DNA from: Anaerococcus vaginimassiliensis
GTDB lineage: Bacteria > Bacillota > Clostridia > Tissierellales > Peptoniphilaceae
DNA: 64,000 bases
Direction: 5' to 3'
Assembly (NCBI RefSeq): GCF_900626155.1
Contig: NZ_LR130844.1
Location: forward strand, 62,001-126,000
The position numbers and the translations under genes are program-made. Within the stretch, counting starts at the first letter, position 1; every line of letters begins with the position of its first letter. Shown piece by piece: positions 17,471 to 26,387 of the stretch. The notes beneath the pieces were generated by a model, which ran no database searches, had not been told where the DNA came from, and was given only the letters and a program-made list of their open reading frames with translations.

Positions 17471-17538
17471 TTGTACAATATTTTTACAATTATTTAAAAT
17501 TATTATCAGAACAATTTATTTGTAAGTTTTTTTACAAA
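17471..17538 (-). promoter_or_regulatory. Dehydrogenase promoter with Rex-like palindromes
   Basis: Minus strand: -35 TTTAAA (17498-17493), 17 bases, -10 TACAAT. The palindrome TTTGTAA-N6-TTACAAA at 17519-17538 has the spacing of Rex operators (TTGTGAA-N4-TTCACAA). A second TTGTA...TACAA repeat (17471-17489) overlaps the -10. Rex represses fermentative dehydrogenases when NADH is low; no rex gene is in the window. Confidence 0.5.
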
Positions 17539-17539
17539 G

Positions 17540-17568
17540 AAAAAACCTAGCAAGTAGGTCTTGCTAGG
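17540..17568 (-). terminator. Rho-independent terminator of the hydrolase/small-protein unit
   Basis: CCTAGCAAG and CTTGCTAGG form a 9-bp stem followed by six T residues on the minus strand, eight bases after the small ORF stop. Confidence 0.85.
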
Positions 17569-17575
17569 CTAAATT

Positions 17576-17731
17576 TTATTTTTTATCTGGATTCTTAAAT
17601 CCTTCTTCTACTATCTCTTCTCCATTGCAAGTATTGAATTTCTCTCCGTTAAATTCTTCTACTCCACAATATTCACCGTCTTTTATATTCTTTTCTTCTT
17701 TTTTGATATCTTTTTCTTTCTTTTCAGTCAT
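17576..17731 (-). CDS. Small 51-residue charged protein
   Basis: ATG at 17731 with AGGAGG six bases upstream, stop TAA at 17578-17576, directly followed by a strong terminator. The peptide starts MTEKKEKDIKKEEK, then has two cysteines (in EYCGVEEF and FNTCNGEE) spaced 13 residues apart. It is hydrophilic with no membrane segment. No family recognised. The excellent ribosome site and flanking terminator argue for a real gene. It lies 43 bases after the alpha/beta hydrolase gene on the same strand, so it may be cotranscribed. Confidence 0.7.
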   Translation of the reverse strand: MTEKKEKDIKKEEKNIKDGEYCGVEEFNGEKFNTCNGEEIVEEGFKNPDKK

Positions 17732-17774
17732 AATATCCTCCTGTCCTTGCTATTATTTTACCCATATTTGATAA

Positions 17775-18782
17775 TTAGTCTTCTAATATTTTTATAATAT
17801 CCTCATAAACTATATCTTTTTCTGTTTCGTTTAATATTTCGTGACGCATTTTGTCATAGGTTTTACTTGCTATATTTTTATATCCCAAATCTCTTAAGAG
17901 GCTTAGGGACCTTTTGACTCCCTTCTCTCCTTTTGTTATCATATCATCTTTTCCAGTTAGATTATATATAGGTAGATTTCTATTTTTCATTTTATATTTT
18001 GATTTTTGGGATAACTTTTTATTTATTTCTATCAAAACCTTGGTATAACCAATGGTAAAGTTAAATATTCTCATTGAATCGTTGTATTTATCTTCTCTAT
18101 TATCTTGATCATAAGAAATAAAATCTAATGATCCATCTCCTGTTCCAACTAAATGATTTATAATATTTGATCTTTGATGACTTCCTATATAAAAGCAAAA
18201 TACATTAGCAAAAAAGTATGCTATTTTTACAAATCCATCTTGTGGTGGTGTACCAGTTAGGATAAGTTTGTTTATCAAATCATCATTTTCTTGTAAGAAT
18301 ACCCTAGCTGTCATAGATCCCATAGAGTGACCCAGCATGTATATTGGCACATCCTTGTACTTAGCTTTTATATATTTTGTAACCATAGATGTATCATTTA
18401 CAAGTTCGCTTGCCCTTTGCATATGACCATTTGGATATCTTTCACTTAGGGACTTGCCATGTCCCCTATGATCGTGAATGACAACAGCATAGCCATTATC
18501 ACTTAGATATTTTGCAAAGTCCATGTAGTTACCACTATGCTCACTCATTCCATGAACTAGTTGGACGACTGCCTTAGGATTCTCATTTTCAAGCTCTCTT
18601 ACAAAACTGTCAAAACCATCTGCTCCTGTTAGATAATATTCTCTATAGTTTGAAATACTTCTAACGTCATACTTTTTGTAAAATTTCTTGCCTGAATTGA
18701 TCGACTTATACCTTCTTTCTTGTATGTAATAGTAGATTTGAGGTATAAGTAGGATTAATGCTATTATTAAAACATATTTCAT
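17775..18782 (-). CDS. Membrane-anchored alpha/beta hydrolase (monoglyceride lipase/S33 type)
   Basis: 335 residues. One hydrophobic N-terminal segment (about 3-20) then an alpha/beta-hydrolase core: oxyanion region LVHGMSEHSGNY, DHRGHGKS, the nucleophile elbow GHSMGS (Ser153), an Asp in TGKDDMIT and a His in YDKMRHE. The HGMSEHSGRY-like motif is typical of monoacylglycerol lipase/lysophospholipase L2-type enzymes. Likely acts on lipids or esters at the membrane. It starts downstream of the pcp operon terminator and thus has its own promoter, with the small ORF behind it. Confidence 0.87.
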   Translation of the reverse strand: MKYVLIIALILLIPQIYYYIQERRYKSINSGKKFYKKYDVRSISNYREYYLTGADGFDSFVRELENENPKAVVQLVHGMSEHSGNYMDFAKYLSDNGYAVVIHDHRGHGKSLSERYPNGHMQRASELVNDTSMVTKYIKAKYKDVPIYMLGHSMGSMTARVFLQENDDLINKLILTGTPPQDGFVKIAYFFANVFCFYIGSHQRSNIINHLVGTGDGSLDFISYDQDNREDKYNDSMRIFNFTIGYTKVLIEINKKLSQKSKYKMKNRNLPIYNLTGKDDMITKGEKGVKRSLSLLRDLGYKNIASKTYDKMRHEILNETEKDIVYEDIIKILED

Positions 18783-18815
18783 ATAAGTCCTCCCTTCTTA
18801 TATTCATACCCAAAA

Positions 18816-18853
18816 TAAAAATCCCTAAAGGTTATTAGCCTCTAGGGATTTTT
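18816..18853 (-). terminator. Rho-independent terminator of the DUF969-DUF979-pcp operon
   Basis: AATCCCTAAAGG and CCTCTAGGGATT form a stem with a 7-base loop and T residues at both ends, so it could act on either strand; on the minus strand it closes the pcp operon. Confidence 0.8.
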
Positions 18854-18854
18854 C

Positions 18855-19499
18855 TTAGTGGGTTGCTCCACCTGTTACATTTAAATCTTCTTTATCATTG
18901 TATTTTACAATTGCTCTAACAGCTGCATTTAGCCCTTTTACTATGTCATCAAGACTCATAGATGCTGTATTTTTCTTATCTAAAACTTGTTCTGGCAAGA
19001 AAGGTACATGGATAAAACCAGCCTTTATATTGCCATATTTTTCTGCTAGATATAAATCTTGATACATTACGTGGTTACAAACAAATGTTCCCGCTGTATT
19101 TGATACTGATGCCGGAATATTTTCTTTCTTAATTTCTTCAACCATTGCTTTTATAGGAAGGGTTGCAAAGTAAGCATTTTTACCATCTTCTCTAATTTTC
19201 ACATCAATTGGTTGATTATCTTCATTATCAGGGATTCTAGCATCGTCTTCATTTATAGCGACTCTTTCAACACTTATTTCATATCTTCCGCCAGCTTGGC
19301 CAATAGATAAAATTGCATCTGGTTTAATTTCCTTAATTTTTTCTTCAATTAAGGCTGCAGATTTATGAAATACAGTTGGAATTTCTAGCTTATAAATTTC
19401 TGCTCCTTCAATATTTTCGTCGATTCTTTTTACAGATTCAATTGCTGGGTTAGTCGCTTCTCCGCCAAATGGATCAAATCCTGTTATTAAAATTTTCAT
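18855..19499 (-). CDS. pcp: Pyroglutamyl-peptidase I
   Basis: 214 residues, the usual size. Family motifs: [14 protein letters not shown] at the start, [17 protein letters not shown] with the catalytic Glu78, [11 protein letters not shown] with Cys141, and [10 protein letters not shown] with His164 completing the cysteine-peptidase triad. It removes N-terminal pyroglutamate from peptides in the cytoplasm. It lies 9 bases after DUF979 and is the last gene of a three-gene operon, a conserved arrangement that suggests pyroglutamate or pyroglutamyl-peptide uptake followed by cleavage. Confidence 0.95.
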   Translation of the reverse strand: MKILITGFDPFGGEATNPAIESVKRIDENIEGAEIYKLEIPTVFHKSAALIEEKIKEIKPDAILSIGQAGGRYEISVERVAINEDDARIPDNEDNQPIDVKIREDGKNAYFATLPIKAMVEEIKKENIPASVSNTAGTFVCNHVMYQDLYLAEKYGNIKAGFIHVPFLPEQVLDKKNTASMSLDDIVKGLNAAVRAIVKYNDKEDLNVTGGATH

Positions 19500-19508
19500 T
19501 TATTCCTC

Positions 19509-20453
19509 CTAAAACGCCCAAAATCTCATAAGTAGTATATGAACTACAATAAGAGCTATAGAAAGTAGGGCTTGTTCTTTTATTATCTTGTTCTTATCAT
19601 TCATCTCTAAAAGTGCAACAGGTAAAAGGTTGAAGTTACCTGCCATAGGTGTTAGAAGTGTTCCGCAATAACCTGATGTCATCGCCAAAGCTGCAGCTAT
19701 CGCTGGGTTTGCACCTTGAGCTAGGACAAATGGAACTCCTATACCTGCGGTAATTACTGTAAAGGCTGCAAAGGCATTTCCCATTATCATAGTGAATATT
19801 ACCATACCAAGTACATAAGCTATAGCTCCTGTCCATGGGTTAACTGTTGGGATTATTCCGCCTATTATCTTAGCTATTACATCTCCAACTCCTGCTGCAG
19901 AAAAGATTGCACCAAGAGCTGCCAAAAGTTGTGGCAAGATTGCAACTGCACCAACTTGTTGGACCATTCTGTCAGATGAATCGAGCATATCTTTGAAACT
20001 AGATTTTGTCATTATCATTGCAAAGCAAATTGCTATGATTGCTGTTAGACCTAGAACAGAAGATGATGATTCAGGTATAATCTTTGCAATAACAATAGCA
20101 AGAACTGCCATGATAATTACTGGCAAGAATACCTTAGCTCCAAGTTTTTTACTTGAGGCAATTTGTTGGTTTTCATCAACTTCTTTGCTACCCTTAATCT
20201 CAATTCCATTTACCAGAGAAATTAGGGCAATTATTACAACTAATATTCCGCTTATTTGTGATGGAATTACTTTTCCTAAGGCAAATAATACACCCAAGAT
20301 TACCCAGAAAACTACAGTTGTAAGTTTTTTTTCACTTGATGGATCTTTACTTGCTCTATAAGCTGTGTAGAAAAATTGAAGTCCTATTATCACAAAGATA
20401 AACTCCAAGAATACTGGGAAAAATTCAGCAGGGGATGAAAATATTTTACTCAT
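19509..20453 (-). CDS. DUF979 family membrane protein
   Basis: 314 residues with about nine hydrophobic segments. Motifs PWTGAIAYVLGMVIFTMIMGNAFAAFTVITAGIGVPFV and SGYCGTLLTPMAGNFNLLPVALLEM are characteristic of DUF979. It overlaps DUF969 by 8 bases. The two proteins resemble halves of a gluconate/ion-transporter-like permease, and with pcp downstream I infer an importer of pyroglutamate-type substrates. Transport has not been inferred from any specific substrate-binding residue. Confidence 0.88.
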   Translation of the reverse strand: MSKIFSSPAEFFPVFLEFIFVIIGLQFFYTAYRASKDPSSEKKLTTVVFWVILGVLFALGKVIPSQISGILVVIIALISLVNGIEIKGSKEVDENQQIASSKKLGAKVFLPVIIMAVLAIVIAKIIPESSSSVLGLTAIIAICFAMIMTKSSFKDMLDSSDRMVQQVGAVAILPQLLAALGAIFSAAGVGDVIAKIIGGIIPTVNPWTGAIAYVLGMVIFTMIMGNAFAAFTVITAGIGVPFVLAQGANPAIAAALAMTSGYCGTLLTPMAGNFNLLPVALLEMNDKNKIIKEQALLSIALIVVHILLMRFWAF

Positions 20454-21117
20454 CTTTGCCTCCTTTTATTTTCTTATCATCTATGATATTTTTAACAACA
20501 CCTAAAGCAAGTGTTATAAGGGCTATTGGAATTGAATATTGGGCAAGTTCGATATTTGTTACCTCATACCCTAATTCAGCCATAGTTCCAACCATCATCA
20601 AAACTCCTGCTGCTCCAACAAATGTGTTTTGTGCAAAGAAGTTTCCGAAGTTTTCCATAGATGCTGCACGAGCCTTAAGCTTTTCTCTTTGACCGTCTGA
20701 TAATTTGCCGTGTTTTTTCTCAGCTGATGCTTCAGCCATAGGGAAAATTATAGGCCTAACGAATTGAACTAGACCGTAAATTCTCATAGATAAAAATCCT
20801 GCAAGCTCTCTAAAGGCAAGATAAACTGTAAGAAGGGCTCCTGCTGACAAGTTTTCTCTTTTCTTTACTATATTTTCTGCGACTTGCTTTAGACCATGCT
20901 CTTCCGATAAGCCAATTACTGGAAGCGTTATGATAAATATTGTAACTATTCTTTGGGAAACAAAACTTTCCCCAAGGATAGATAGGAATTCACCTACGCT
21001 TAGGCCTGATACCAAAGCAGTTATGAATCCTGATAATACTACTGTAAAGATAATATTTAGTTTAAAAATAAAACCTAAAACAATAATAAGGATTCCTATT
21101 AACTTTATATATTCCAT
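20446..21117 (-). CDS. DUF969 family membrane protein
   Basis: 223 residues with five or six hydrophobic segments. Motifs LPVIGLSEEHGLKQVAENIV and FRELAGFLSMRIYGLVQFVRPIIFPMAE match DUF969. First gene of the operon with DUF979 and pcp; AAAGGAG precedes the ATG. Probably forms a heteromeric permease with DUF979. Confidence 0.88.
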   Translation of the reverse strand: MEYIKLIGILIIVLGFIFKLNIIFTVVLSGFITALVSGLSVGEFLSILGESFVSQRIVTIFIITLPVIGLSEEHGLKQVAENIVKKRENLSAGALLTVYLAFRELAGFLSMRIYGLVQFVRPIIFPMAEASAEKKHGKLSDGQREKLKARAASMENFGNFFAQNTFVGAAGVLMMVGTMAELGYEVTNIELAQYSIPIALITLALGVVKNIIDDKKIKGGKDE

Positions 21118-21227
21118 AAAATCTCCTTTTTATTACTTTTCTAATATTGTACCAATAAAAATAATAAATAAAAATATAAATGTAAAAATTACCTAAATTG
21201 ATGTATAGTAGGTATAAAGGAGATGTT

Positions 21228-21524
21228 ATGATAACTAAAATTATTTCTGGAAAAGAAGTTGAAAAAAACAAGGATTACTTTGATATTATAGATGTAAGAA
21301 CTAAGGAAGAATATGATATGGGCCATGTAAAGGGTGCTATAAATATTCCTTTTGATGAAATACTCGATCATTTAGATAGGATAAATAAAGATAATCCTAC
21401 TATCCTTTATTGTAAGTCAAATCGTAGAGCTGAATTTGCATCATTGGCCTTACAATCTAGTGGTTATTCTAATATTTATATTGGAGATGGAGTCGACTTA
21501 TACGATTACGACCTTGTAAAATAA
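21228..21524 (+). CDS. Rhodanese-like domain protein
   Basis: 98 residues from ATG 21228, chosen because AAGGAG lies five bases upstream; the longer frame starts at an unsupported TTG. A single rhodanese domain: DIIDVRTKEEYDMGHVKGAINIP is the CH2A-like entry and ILYCKSNRRAEFAS the active loop with the catalytic Cys. Predicted to carry persulfide sulfur. No partner gene is adjacent; a strong terminator follows. Confidence 0.92.
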   Translation: MITKIISGKEVEKNKDYFDIIDVRTKEEYDMGHVKGAINIPFDEILDHLDRINKDNPTILYCKSNRRAEFASLALQSSGYSNIYIGDGVDLYDYDLVK

Positions 21525-21559
21525 AAAGCTGTTGGTTTAAATTTACCAACAGCTTTTTT
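21523..21559. terminator. Bidirectional terminator between rhodanese and cold-shock genes
   Basis: AAAGCTGTTGGT and ACCAACAGCTTT form a 12-bp stem with an 8-base loop, with T residues on the plus side and A residues on the other. It sits between two convergent genes. Confidence 0.88.
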
Positions 21560-21760
21560 CTATTCGACAATTTTAACATTTATAGCTTGGGGTCCACGAG
21601 GAGCATCTATCCTATCAAACTCGACTATTTGTTTGGGATAAAGCGCCTTAAATCCATCCTTATCTATATCTGAGTAGTGGACGAAGAGATCTTCACCTTC
21701 GCAAGTGATAAATCCAAAACCTTTTTTGTTATCAAATATTTTTACTTCTCCTCTTTTCAT
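21560..21760 (-). CDS. Cold-shock domain protein
   Basis: 66 residues, a single OB-fold cold-shock domain. RNA-binding motifs RNP1 (KGFGFI) and RNP2 (DLFVHYS) are both intact. It binds single-stranded nucleic acid and prevents mRNA secondary structure. It lies 1 base after the methyltransferase gene on the same strand and so belongs to the valS operon. Confidence 0.94.
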   Translation of the reverse strand: MKRGEVKIFDNKKGFGFITCEGEDLFVHYSDIDKDGFKALYPKQIVEFDRIDAPRGPQAINVKIVE

Positions 21761-21761
21761 A

Positions 21762-22490
21762 CTACTCCTTTACACATGAGAATAGGATTCTTAGACTATC
21801 CTCTCTTACTTCTTTCATATTGTCTTCATCATAGATATTTATATCTTTAAAGCCAAGCTCTGAAATAATACTTGTAACTTCATCTATTTCATACAATCTT
21901 TCTTGCTGAAACTCCCTAACTCTCCTATAAGTTCCATCTTCATTTTCTATAAAGAAATCTAGGTGCATATCAACCAAATCATCTTCAAAAAAGTTATCCC
22001 AAGTATAGAAAATATCTTCGTATTCATAAACATAACAATTAGATCCAAATATTTCCCTTATTTTGTAGGGAGAATTTATATCAAAAACTAATAGTCCTCC
22101 TTTTTTGAGGTTCTTATAAGAATTTTTAAAAAGTTTAACTAAGTCTTCTTTTTCAGTGACATAATTCACAGAATCTAGAAGAATTACTATAAGATCATAG
22201 GTATTTTCATTTTCAAATTCTACCATATCATAATGAATCAAATCTACATTATTAGGATCGTAATTGTTAGCAAAAACTGTAAGCATATCAGATGAAATAT
22301 CCAAAGCGTCAATATTGTCAAAATCATCGAAGAAATATTTAGTCAACATGCCAGAGCCTGCTGCAAGCTCTAGCATATTTTCTTTTTTGATATTATATTT
22401 ATCTACTAATTTCTTGATGTTGTCAGCATATTTTTCATAATCTAGGTCAAAGCTTAACTTATCATAGATATAGGAAAATTCATCGTACAT
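21762..22490 (-). CDS. Class I SAM-dependent methyltransferase
   Basis: 242 residues. Motif I is LELAAGSGMLTKYFF, followed by ALDISSDML (acidic residue binding the SAM ribose) and YDLIVILLDSVNYVTE as the post-II region. Substrate unknown; such proteins often follow valS in related anaerobes. The ATG overlaps the valS TAA (TAATG), so it is translationally coupled to valS. Confidence 0.88.
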   Translation of the reverse strand: MYDEFSYIYDKLSFDLDYEKYADNIKKLVDKYNIKKENMLELAAGSGMLTKYFFDDFDNIDALDISSDMLTVFANNYDPNNVDLIHYDMVEFENENTYDLIVILLDSVNYVTEKEDLVKLFKNSYKNLKKGGLLVFDINSPYKIREIFGSNCYVYEYEDIFYTWDNFFEDDLVDMHLDFFIENEDGTYRRVREFQQERLYEIDEVTSIISELGFKDINIYDEDNMKEVREDSLRILFSCVKE

Positions 22491-25129
22491 TATTTATCCT
22501 TAATTTCTTCTAGCGAAGCCTTTGTTTTTTCTAATAAATCTTCATAACCGTTTAGTTTCTCACGCTCTTGGTTAACTACAGCTTCTGGAGCTTTTTCTAC
22601 GAAACCTTTGTTAGAAAGCTTGCCACTAGCTCTTTTTATTTCTCCCTCGAGTCTTTTGATTTCATCTTTTAGTCTTTGTCTTTCTTTTTCATAATCAACA
22701 AGTTCATCAAGACTCATAAGAACAGAAAATTCATTAAATACTAGTCTAACTAGTCCTTCATCATCAGTTGACTCAACATCCTCTTTGTATAATACTTCTA
22801 CTTCACTTGCACTTGCCAAGTTTTGGAATTGGTCTTTTATTTCTTCAATTAGTGAAATATTGTCCTTATTTTCAACTAAAATCGTTAGTTTTTGTTTTGT
22901 TTTTGAAGGAACATTCAAGGTTGCCCTTTGGTTTCTGATGGCAGTTATCGCTTCTATAACTGAGTTTACATTTGCTTCTTCATTGACAAAATTAAATTCT
23001 TCTACGAATTCTGGCCAATCTTCTACAATTAGTAAATCTTTTGTATCTGGGAGAGCCACAAATATTTCTTCTGTTATAAATGGCATAAATGGATGCAAGA
23101 GGGCAAGCATTTTTCTTAGAACATAAAGAAGTACCTTCTTGACATTTGCCTTAGCATCTTCATCCTCACCGTAGAGTCTAATTTTAGCAAATTCGATGTA
23201 CCAATCACAGTATTCGTTCCAAATGAAATCTTCAATTCTATCTGCTGCAAGTCCTATTTCATACTTATCTAAGTTTTTGCTTACATCAACGATAACATCG
23301 TTAAGTCTTTTTAGGATCCATTTATCCTCTAACTCTAAGTTTTCTCCATTAAAGCTAAGGTCGTCACCTTCTTCGATATTCATTAGGACAAATCTTGAAG
23401 CATTCCACAATTTATTTGCAAAGTTTCTGCTTGCAAGGATTCTCTTTTCATCATAACGCATATCGTTTCCTGGAGAGTTTCCAGTTATTAGGGTAAATCT
23501 AAGGGCATCAGCTCCATATTCATTTACTACATCTATAGGATCAACACCATTTCCTAGGGACTTACTCATCTTCCTTCCTTGAGGATCTCTGATAAGACCT
23601 GTAAACAATACATGGTGGAAAGGAACTTTGCCTGTGTTATACATTGATGAGAAAATCATTCTTATAACCCAGAAGAAAATTATATCATAACCTGTTACCA
23701 AGATATCTGTTGGGAAGAAATAATCAAACTCTTCATTTTCATCTGGCCATCCCAAGGTTGCGAAAGGCCATAGGGCAGATGAGAACCAAGTATCTAATGT
23801 ATCTTCTTCTTGGGTCACATGAACTCCATTTAGCATTCCATTTTCATCTGGTTCGTCCTCTGATACTATTATTTCTCCATCATCTGTATAGAAAACTGGA
23901 AGTCTGTGTCCCCACCATAATTGACGGGATATAGTCCAATCTCTAATATTGTTTAACCAGTTCATATATGTTTTAGATAGTGAATCAGGTATTAGAGTTA
24001 CTTCTCCATTATCATAAGCATCTATGCACATTTGGGCAAACTCGTCCATTTTTACAAACCATTGTTTAGAAATTAGAGGTTCTATTACTACATTTGTTCT
24101 CTCAGAATATCCAACAGCATGCTCTATTTCTTCTATTTTTTCTAGTTGATTTAATTCTTCTAAATCTTTTACTATTTCTTTTCTTGCCTCATAACGATCC
24201 ATTCCTGAATATTTTCCATATCCATCAACTATATGAGCTGTTGTATCTAATACAATACATTGACCAAGGTCATGTCTTTGTCCAACCTCAAAGTCGTTAG
24301 GGTCGTGTGATGGTGTGATTTTTACAAGTCCTGTACCATATTCCATATCAACATAAGAATCTTCAATTAGAGGTATTTTTCTACCTACTAATGGCAAAAT
24401 TAGGTTTTTACCTATTTTATCTTTAAATCTAGGATCTTCTGGGTTTACTGCAACTGCCAAGTCTCCTAGCATTGTTTCTGGTCTAGTTGTTGCAATAGTT
24501 ACATACTCATCACTATCTTCAAAGAAATATTTTATATACCATAAATGACCTGTCTGATCTTCGTGGTATACTTCAGCATCTGAAATTGCAGTTTCTGCCT
24601 TAGGATCCCAGTTTACAATTCTATTTCCCCTATAGATTAGACCATCGTCATACATTTTTTTGAAAACTCTTTTGACTGCCTTAGTCAAGTTCTCATCCAT
24701 AGTGAAAGAATCATGATCCCAATCACAAGATACACCTATAGTACGAAGTTGTTGTTTTATAGTTCCTCCGTATTTGTGAGTCCAATCCCACGCTTCTTCC
24801 AAGAAGCCATCTCTACCAAGATCAGCCTTAGTTTTGCCTTCCTTGGATATCTTATCTACAACTTTGCTTTCTGTAGAAATAGAAGCATGGTCAGTTCCTG
24901 GTATCCAAAGGGCTTCATAGCCTGCCATTCTCTTGTAGCGAATGATTATATCTTGAATTGTATTATTTAGGGCGTGACCTAGGTGTAGGTAGCCTGTAAC
25001 ATTTGGTGGTGGCATAACTATTGTAAATGGTTTTTTATCAGGATTTACCTTAGCTTTGAAATATCCACCATCTTCCCACTTTTCATATATTTGTTTTTCA
25101 AACTGGCTTGGATTATATTTTGTATCCAT
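22490..25129 (-). CDS. valS: Valyl-tRNA synthetase
   Basis: 879 residues, class I synthetase. HIGH motif is in PPPNVTGYLHLGHALN near residues 40-55, KMSKS is in GRKMSKSLGNGVDP, and the CP1 editing domain and a C-terminal coiled-coil (KERQRLKDEIKRLEGE) of the ValRS type are present. Charges tRNA-Val. The upstream T-box leader with a GUU specifier predicts induction when uncharged tRNA-Val accumulates. Confidence 0.97.
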   Translation of the reverse strand: MDTKYNPSQFEKQIYEKWEDGGYFKAKVNPDKKPFTIVMPPPNVTGYLHLGHALNNTIQDIIIRYKRMAGYEALWIPGTDHASISTESKVVDKISKEGKTKADLGRDGFLEEAWDWTHKYGGTIKQQLRTIGVSCDWDHDSFTMDENLTKAVKRVFKKMYDDGLIYRGNRIVNWDPKAETAISDAEVYHEDQTGHLWYIKYFFEDSDEYVTIATTRPETMLGDLAVAVNPEDPRFKDKIGKNLILPLVGRKIPLIEDSYVDMEYGTGLVKITPSHDPNDFEVGQRHDLGQCIVLDTTAHIVDGYGKYSGMDRYEARKEIVKDLEELNQLEKIEEIEHAVGYSERTNVVIEPLISKQWFVKMDEFAQMCIDAYDNGEVTLIPDSLSKTYMNWLNNIRDWTISRQLWWGHRLPVFYTDDGEIIVSEDEPDENGMLNGVHVTQEEDTLDTWFSSALWPFATLGWPDENEEFDYFFPTDILVTGYDIIFFWVIRMIFSSMYNTGKVPFHHVLFTGLIRDPQGRKMSKSLGNGVDPIDVVNEYGADALRFTLITGNSPGNDMRYDEKRILASRNFANKLWNASRFVLMNIEEGDDLSFNGENLELEDKWILKRLNDVIVDVSKNLDKYEIGLAADRIEDFIWNEYCDWYIEFAKIRLYGEDEDAKANVKKVLLYVLRKMLALLHPFMPFITEEIFVALPDTKDLLIVEDWPEFVEEFNFVNEEANVNSVIEAITAIRNQRATLNVPSKTKQKLTILVENKDNISLIEEIKDQFQNLASASEVEVLYKEDVESTDDEGLVRLVFNEFSVLMSLDELVDYEKERQRLKDEIKRLEGEIKRASGKLSNKGFVEKAPEAVVNQEREKLNGYEDLLEKTKASLEEIKDK

Positions 25130-25136
25130 ATTTTCT

Positions 25137-25345
25137 CCTTTTAATTAAAAAAGGTGGTAACGACATCGACATAGGACGAATGACCGTGTTACCACCTAAC
25201 TTTCTTATAATAAGACTCTCTTTGCACCAATGCGTGCGACATGAAACATATACAAAAGCAACCTTCAAAAGTTCATCCTAGAAACTTCCACCACACATTT
25301 CCTCTCTGTGAAGAATATCCCTTCCTACTCCTCTTTTATTGTTTC
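25137..25345 (-). ncRNA. T-box riboswitch of valS (specifier GUU)
   Basis: The leader between the promoter and valS ends in the T-box element AGGTGGTAACACGG (with a CGTCCT partner) and a terminator GGTGGTAAC/GTTACCACC followed by T residues. In stem I the region GAAG-GTT-G-CTTTTG aligns with the specifier regions of the other two T-boxes in this window (TCT-A-CCTTTG for serS and ATG-G-CCTTTG), giving GUU (25262-25260), a valine codon. Uncharged tRNA-Val would favour the antiterminator and expression of valS. Confidence 0.9.
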
Positions 25346-25360
25346 TATATTATTTATAAT

Positions 25361-25388
25361 ATTATATTAATGTTAAAGATTTTGTCAA
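25361..25388 (-). promoter_or_regulatory. Promoter of the T-box-valS operon
   Basis: Minus strand perfect TTGACA (25388-25383), 16 bases, perfect TATAAT (25366-25361), just upstream of the T-box leader. Confidence 0.8.
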
Positions 25389-25445
25389 TTTTAAAAATTT
25401 CATAAATAGTCTTCCTTATTTAAAATAACATATATTAAATATACT

Positions 25446-25544
25446 TATGGAATCTTTTCCATATATAGATGCCTTTGTTTTATAAGGATTTTATTATTTT
25501 TATGGAAAAGTTTTCATAATTAATTTTTTTTGATATAATATAAT
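25446..25544 (+). promoter_or_regulatory. PPDK operon promoter with two operator-like palindromes
   Basis: Two related 18-base inverted repeats precede the -10: TATGGAATCTTTTCCATA at 25446-25463 and TATGGAAAAGTTTTCATA at 25501-25518. Both carry TATGGAA half-sites; the second resembles a CcpA cre (TGNAANCGNWNNCA) with one mismatch in the central C. Tandem TATAAT boxes follow at 25534-25544. This suggests two binding sites for one regulator, consistent with carbon control of gluconeogenic PPDK. Confidence 0.55.
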
Positions 25545-25571
25545 AAGAATCAAGAATAAGGAGTGAAACAA

Positions 25572-26387
25572 TTGGATATTTATATTATTTCAGATACAGC
25601 TGGGCTCGCCATATCAGAAATAGTAAATCTATCTTTAAAGCATTTTGATGTTTCTTACAATGTTCACATCAAATCTCCAATTAGAGATATAGATTTACTA
25701 AGCCAAACCCTAGCTAGTATAAAAAACAAAAATATACTTATATATCACTCTTTCCAGGATTCTAAGATGAGTGCGTATATACAAAATTTTACACAAACTC
25801 ATGAAATAAGCTCTATAGACCTTATGGCCTATTCTATTAATAGCCTTAGTAAAGTTTTGGGTGAAAATCCTATAAAAGATCCAAAGTTTAGTGACGTTTA
25901 TGAAAACGATCACTTTAGAAAACTTGACGCCCTAGATTTTGCTATGAAGTTTGATGATGGAGCTGATTTTAGAGGGATTAAATTTTGTGATATTGCAATA
26001 ATTGGAGTTTCGAGATCATCCAAGACTCCACTCTCGATGTATCTTGCAAGTAAGGGACTTAAGGTATCAAACATTCCCCTTATCATAGATTCAAAGGCTC
26101 CCCGAGAATTATTTGAAATAGATCCTAGAAGAATATTTGGACTAACTATTGATAAGGAAGTTTTGAAAAAAGTAAGGGATGCAAGAATTAAATCTCTAAA
26201 ATTATCTAATGATTCTATTTATTCTAGTATGGAAAGAATAGAAAAAGAGTTAAAATACGCAAATGAGTTTATGGAAGATTTGGGATGTCGTGTAATAGAT
26301 GTTACTTACAAATCTATAGAAGAAACTTCAGATATTATTCTTAATTATTTAAACGAAAATAAGTTATTGGAAAGGAAAGAAGAATGA
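25572..26387 (+). CDS. PPDK regulatory protein (bifunctional Ser/Thr kinase/pyrophosphorylase)
   Basis: 271 residues from TTG 25572; AAGGAG ends eight bases upstream, whereas the GTG at 25563 would overlap that site. The start DIYIISDTAGLAISEI and the P-loop-like GVSRSSKTPLSMYLASKG are family hallmarks of DUF299/PPDK regulatory proteins. They inactivate and reactivate pyruvate, phosphate dikinase through a threonine next to its catalytic His. Its stop overlaps the ppdK start by 4 bases (ATGA), confirming functional coupling with ppdK. Confidence 0.92.
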   Translation: MDIYIISDTAGLAISEIVNLSLKHFDVSYNVHIKSPIRDIDLLSQTLASIKNKNILIYHSFQDSKMSAYIQNFTQTHEISSIDLMAYSINSLSKVLGENPIKDPKFSDVYENDHFRKLDALDFAMKFDDGADFRGIKFCDIAIIGVSRSSKTPLSMYLASKGLKVSNIPLIIDSKAPRELFEIDPRRIFGLTIDKEVLKKVRDARIKSLKLSNDSIYSSMERIEKELKYANEFMEDLGCRVIDVTYKSIEETSDIILNYLNENKLLERKEE

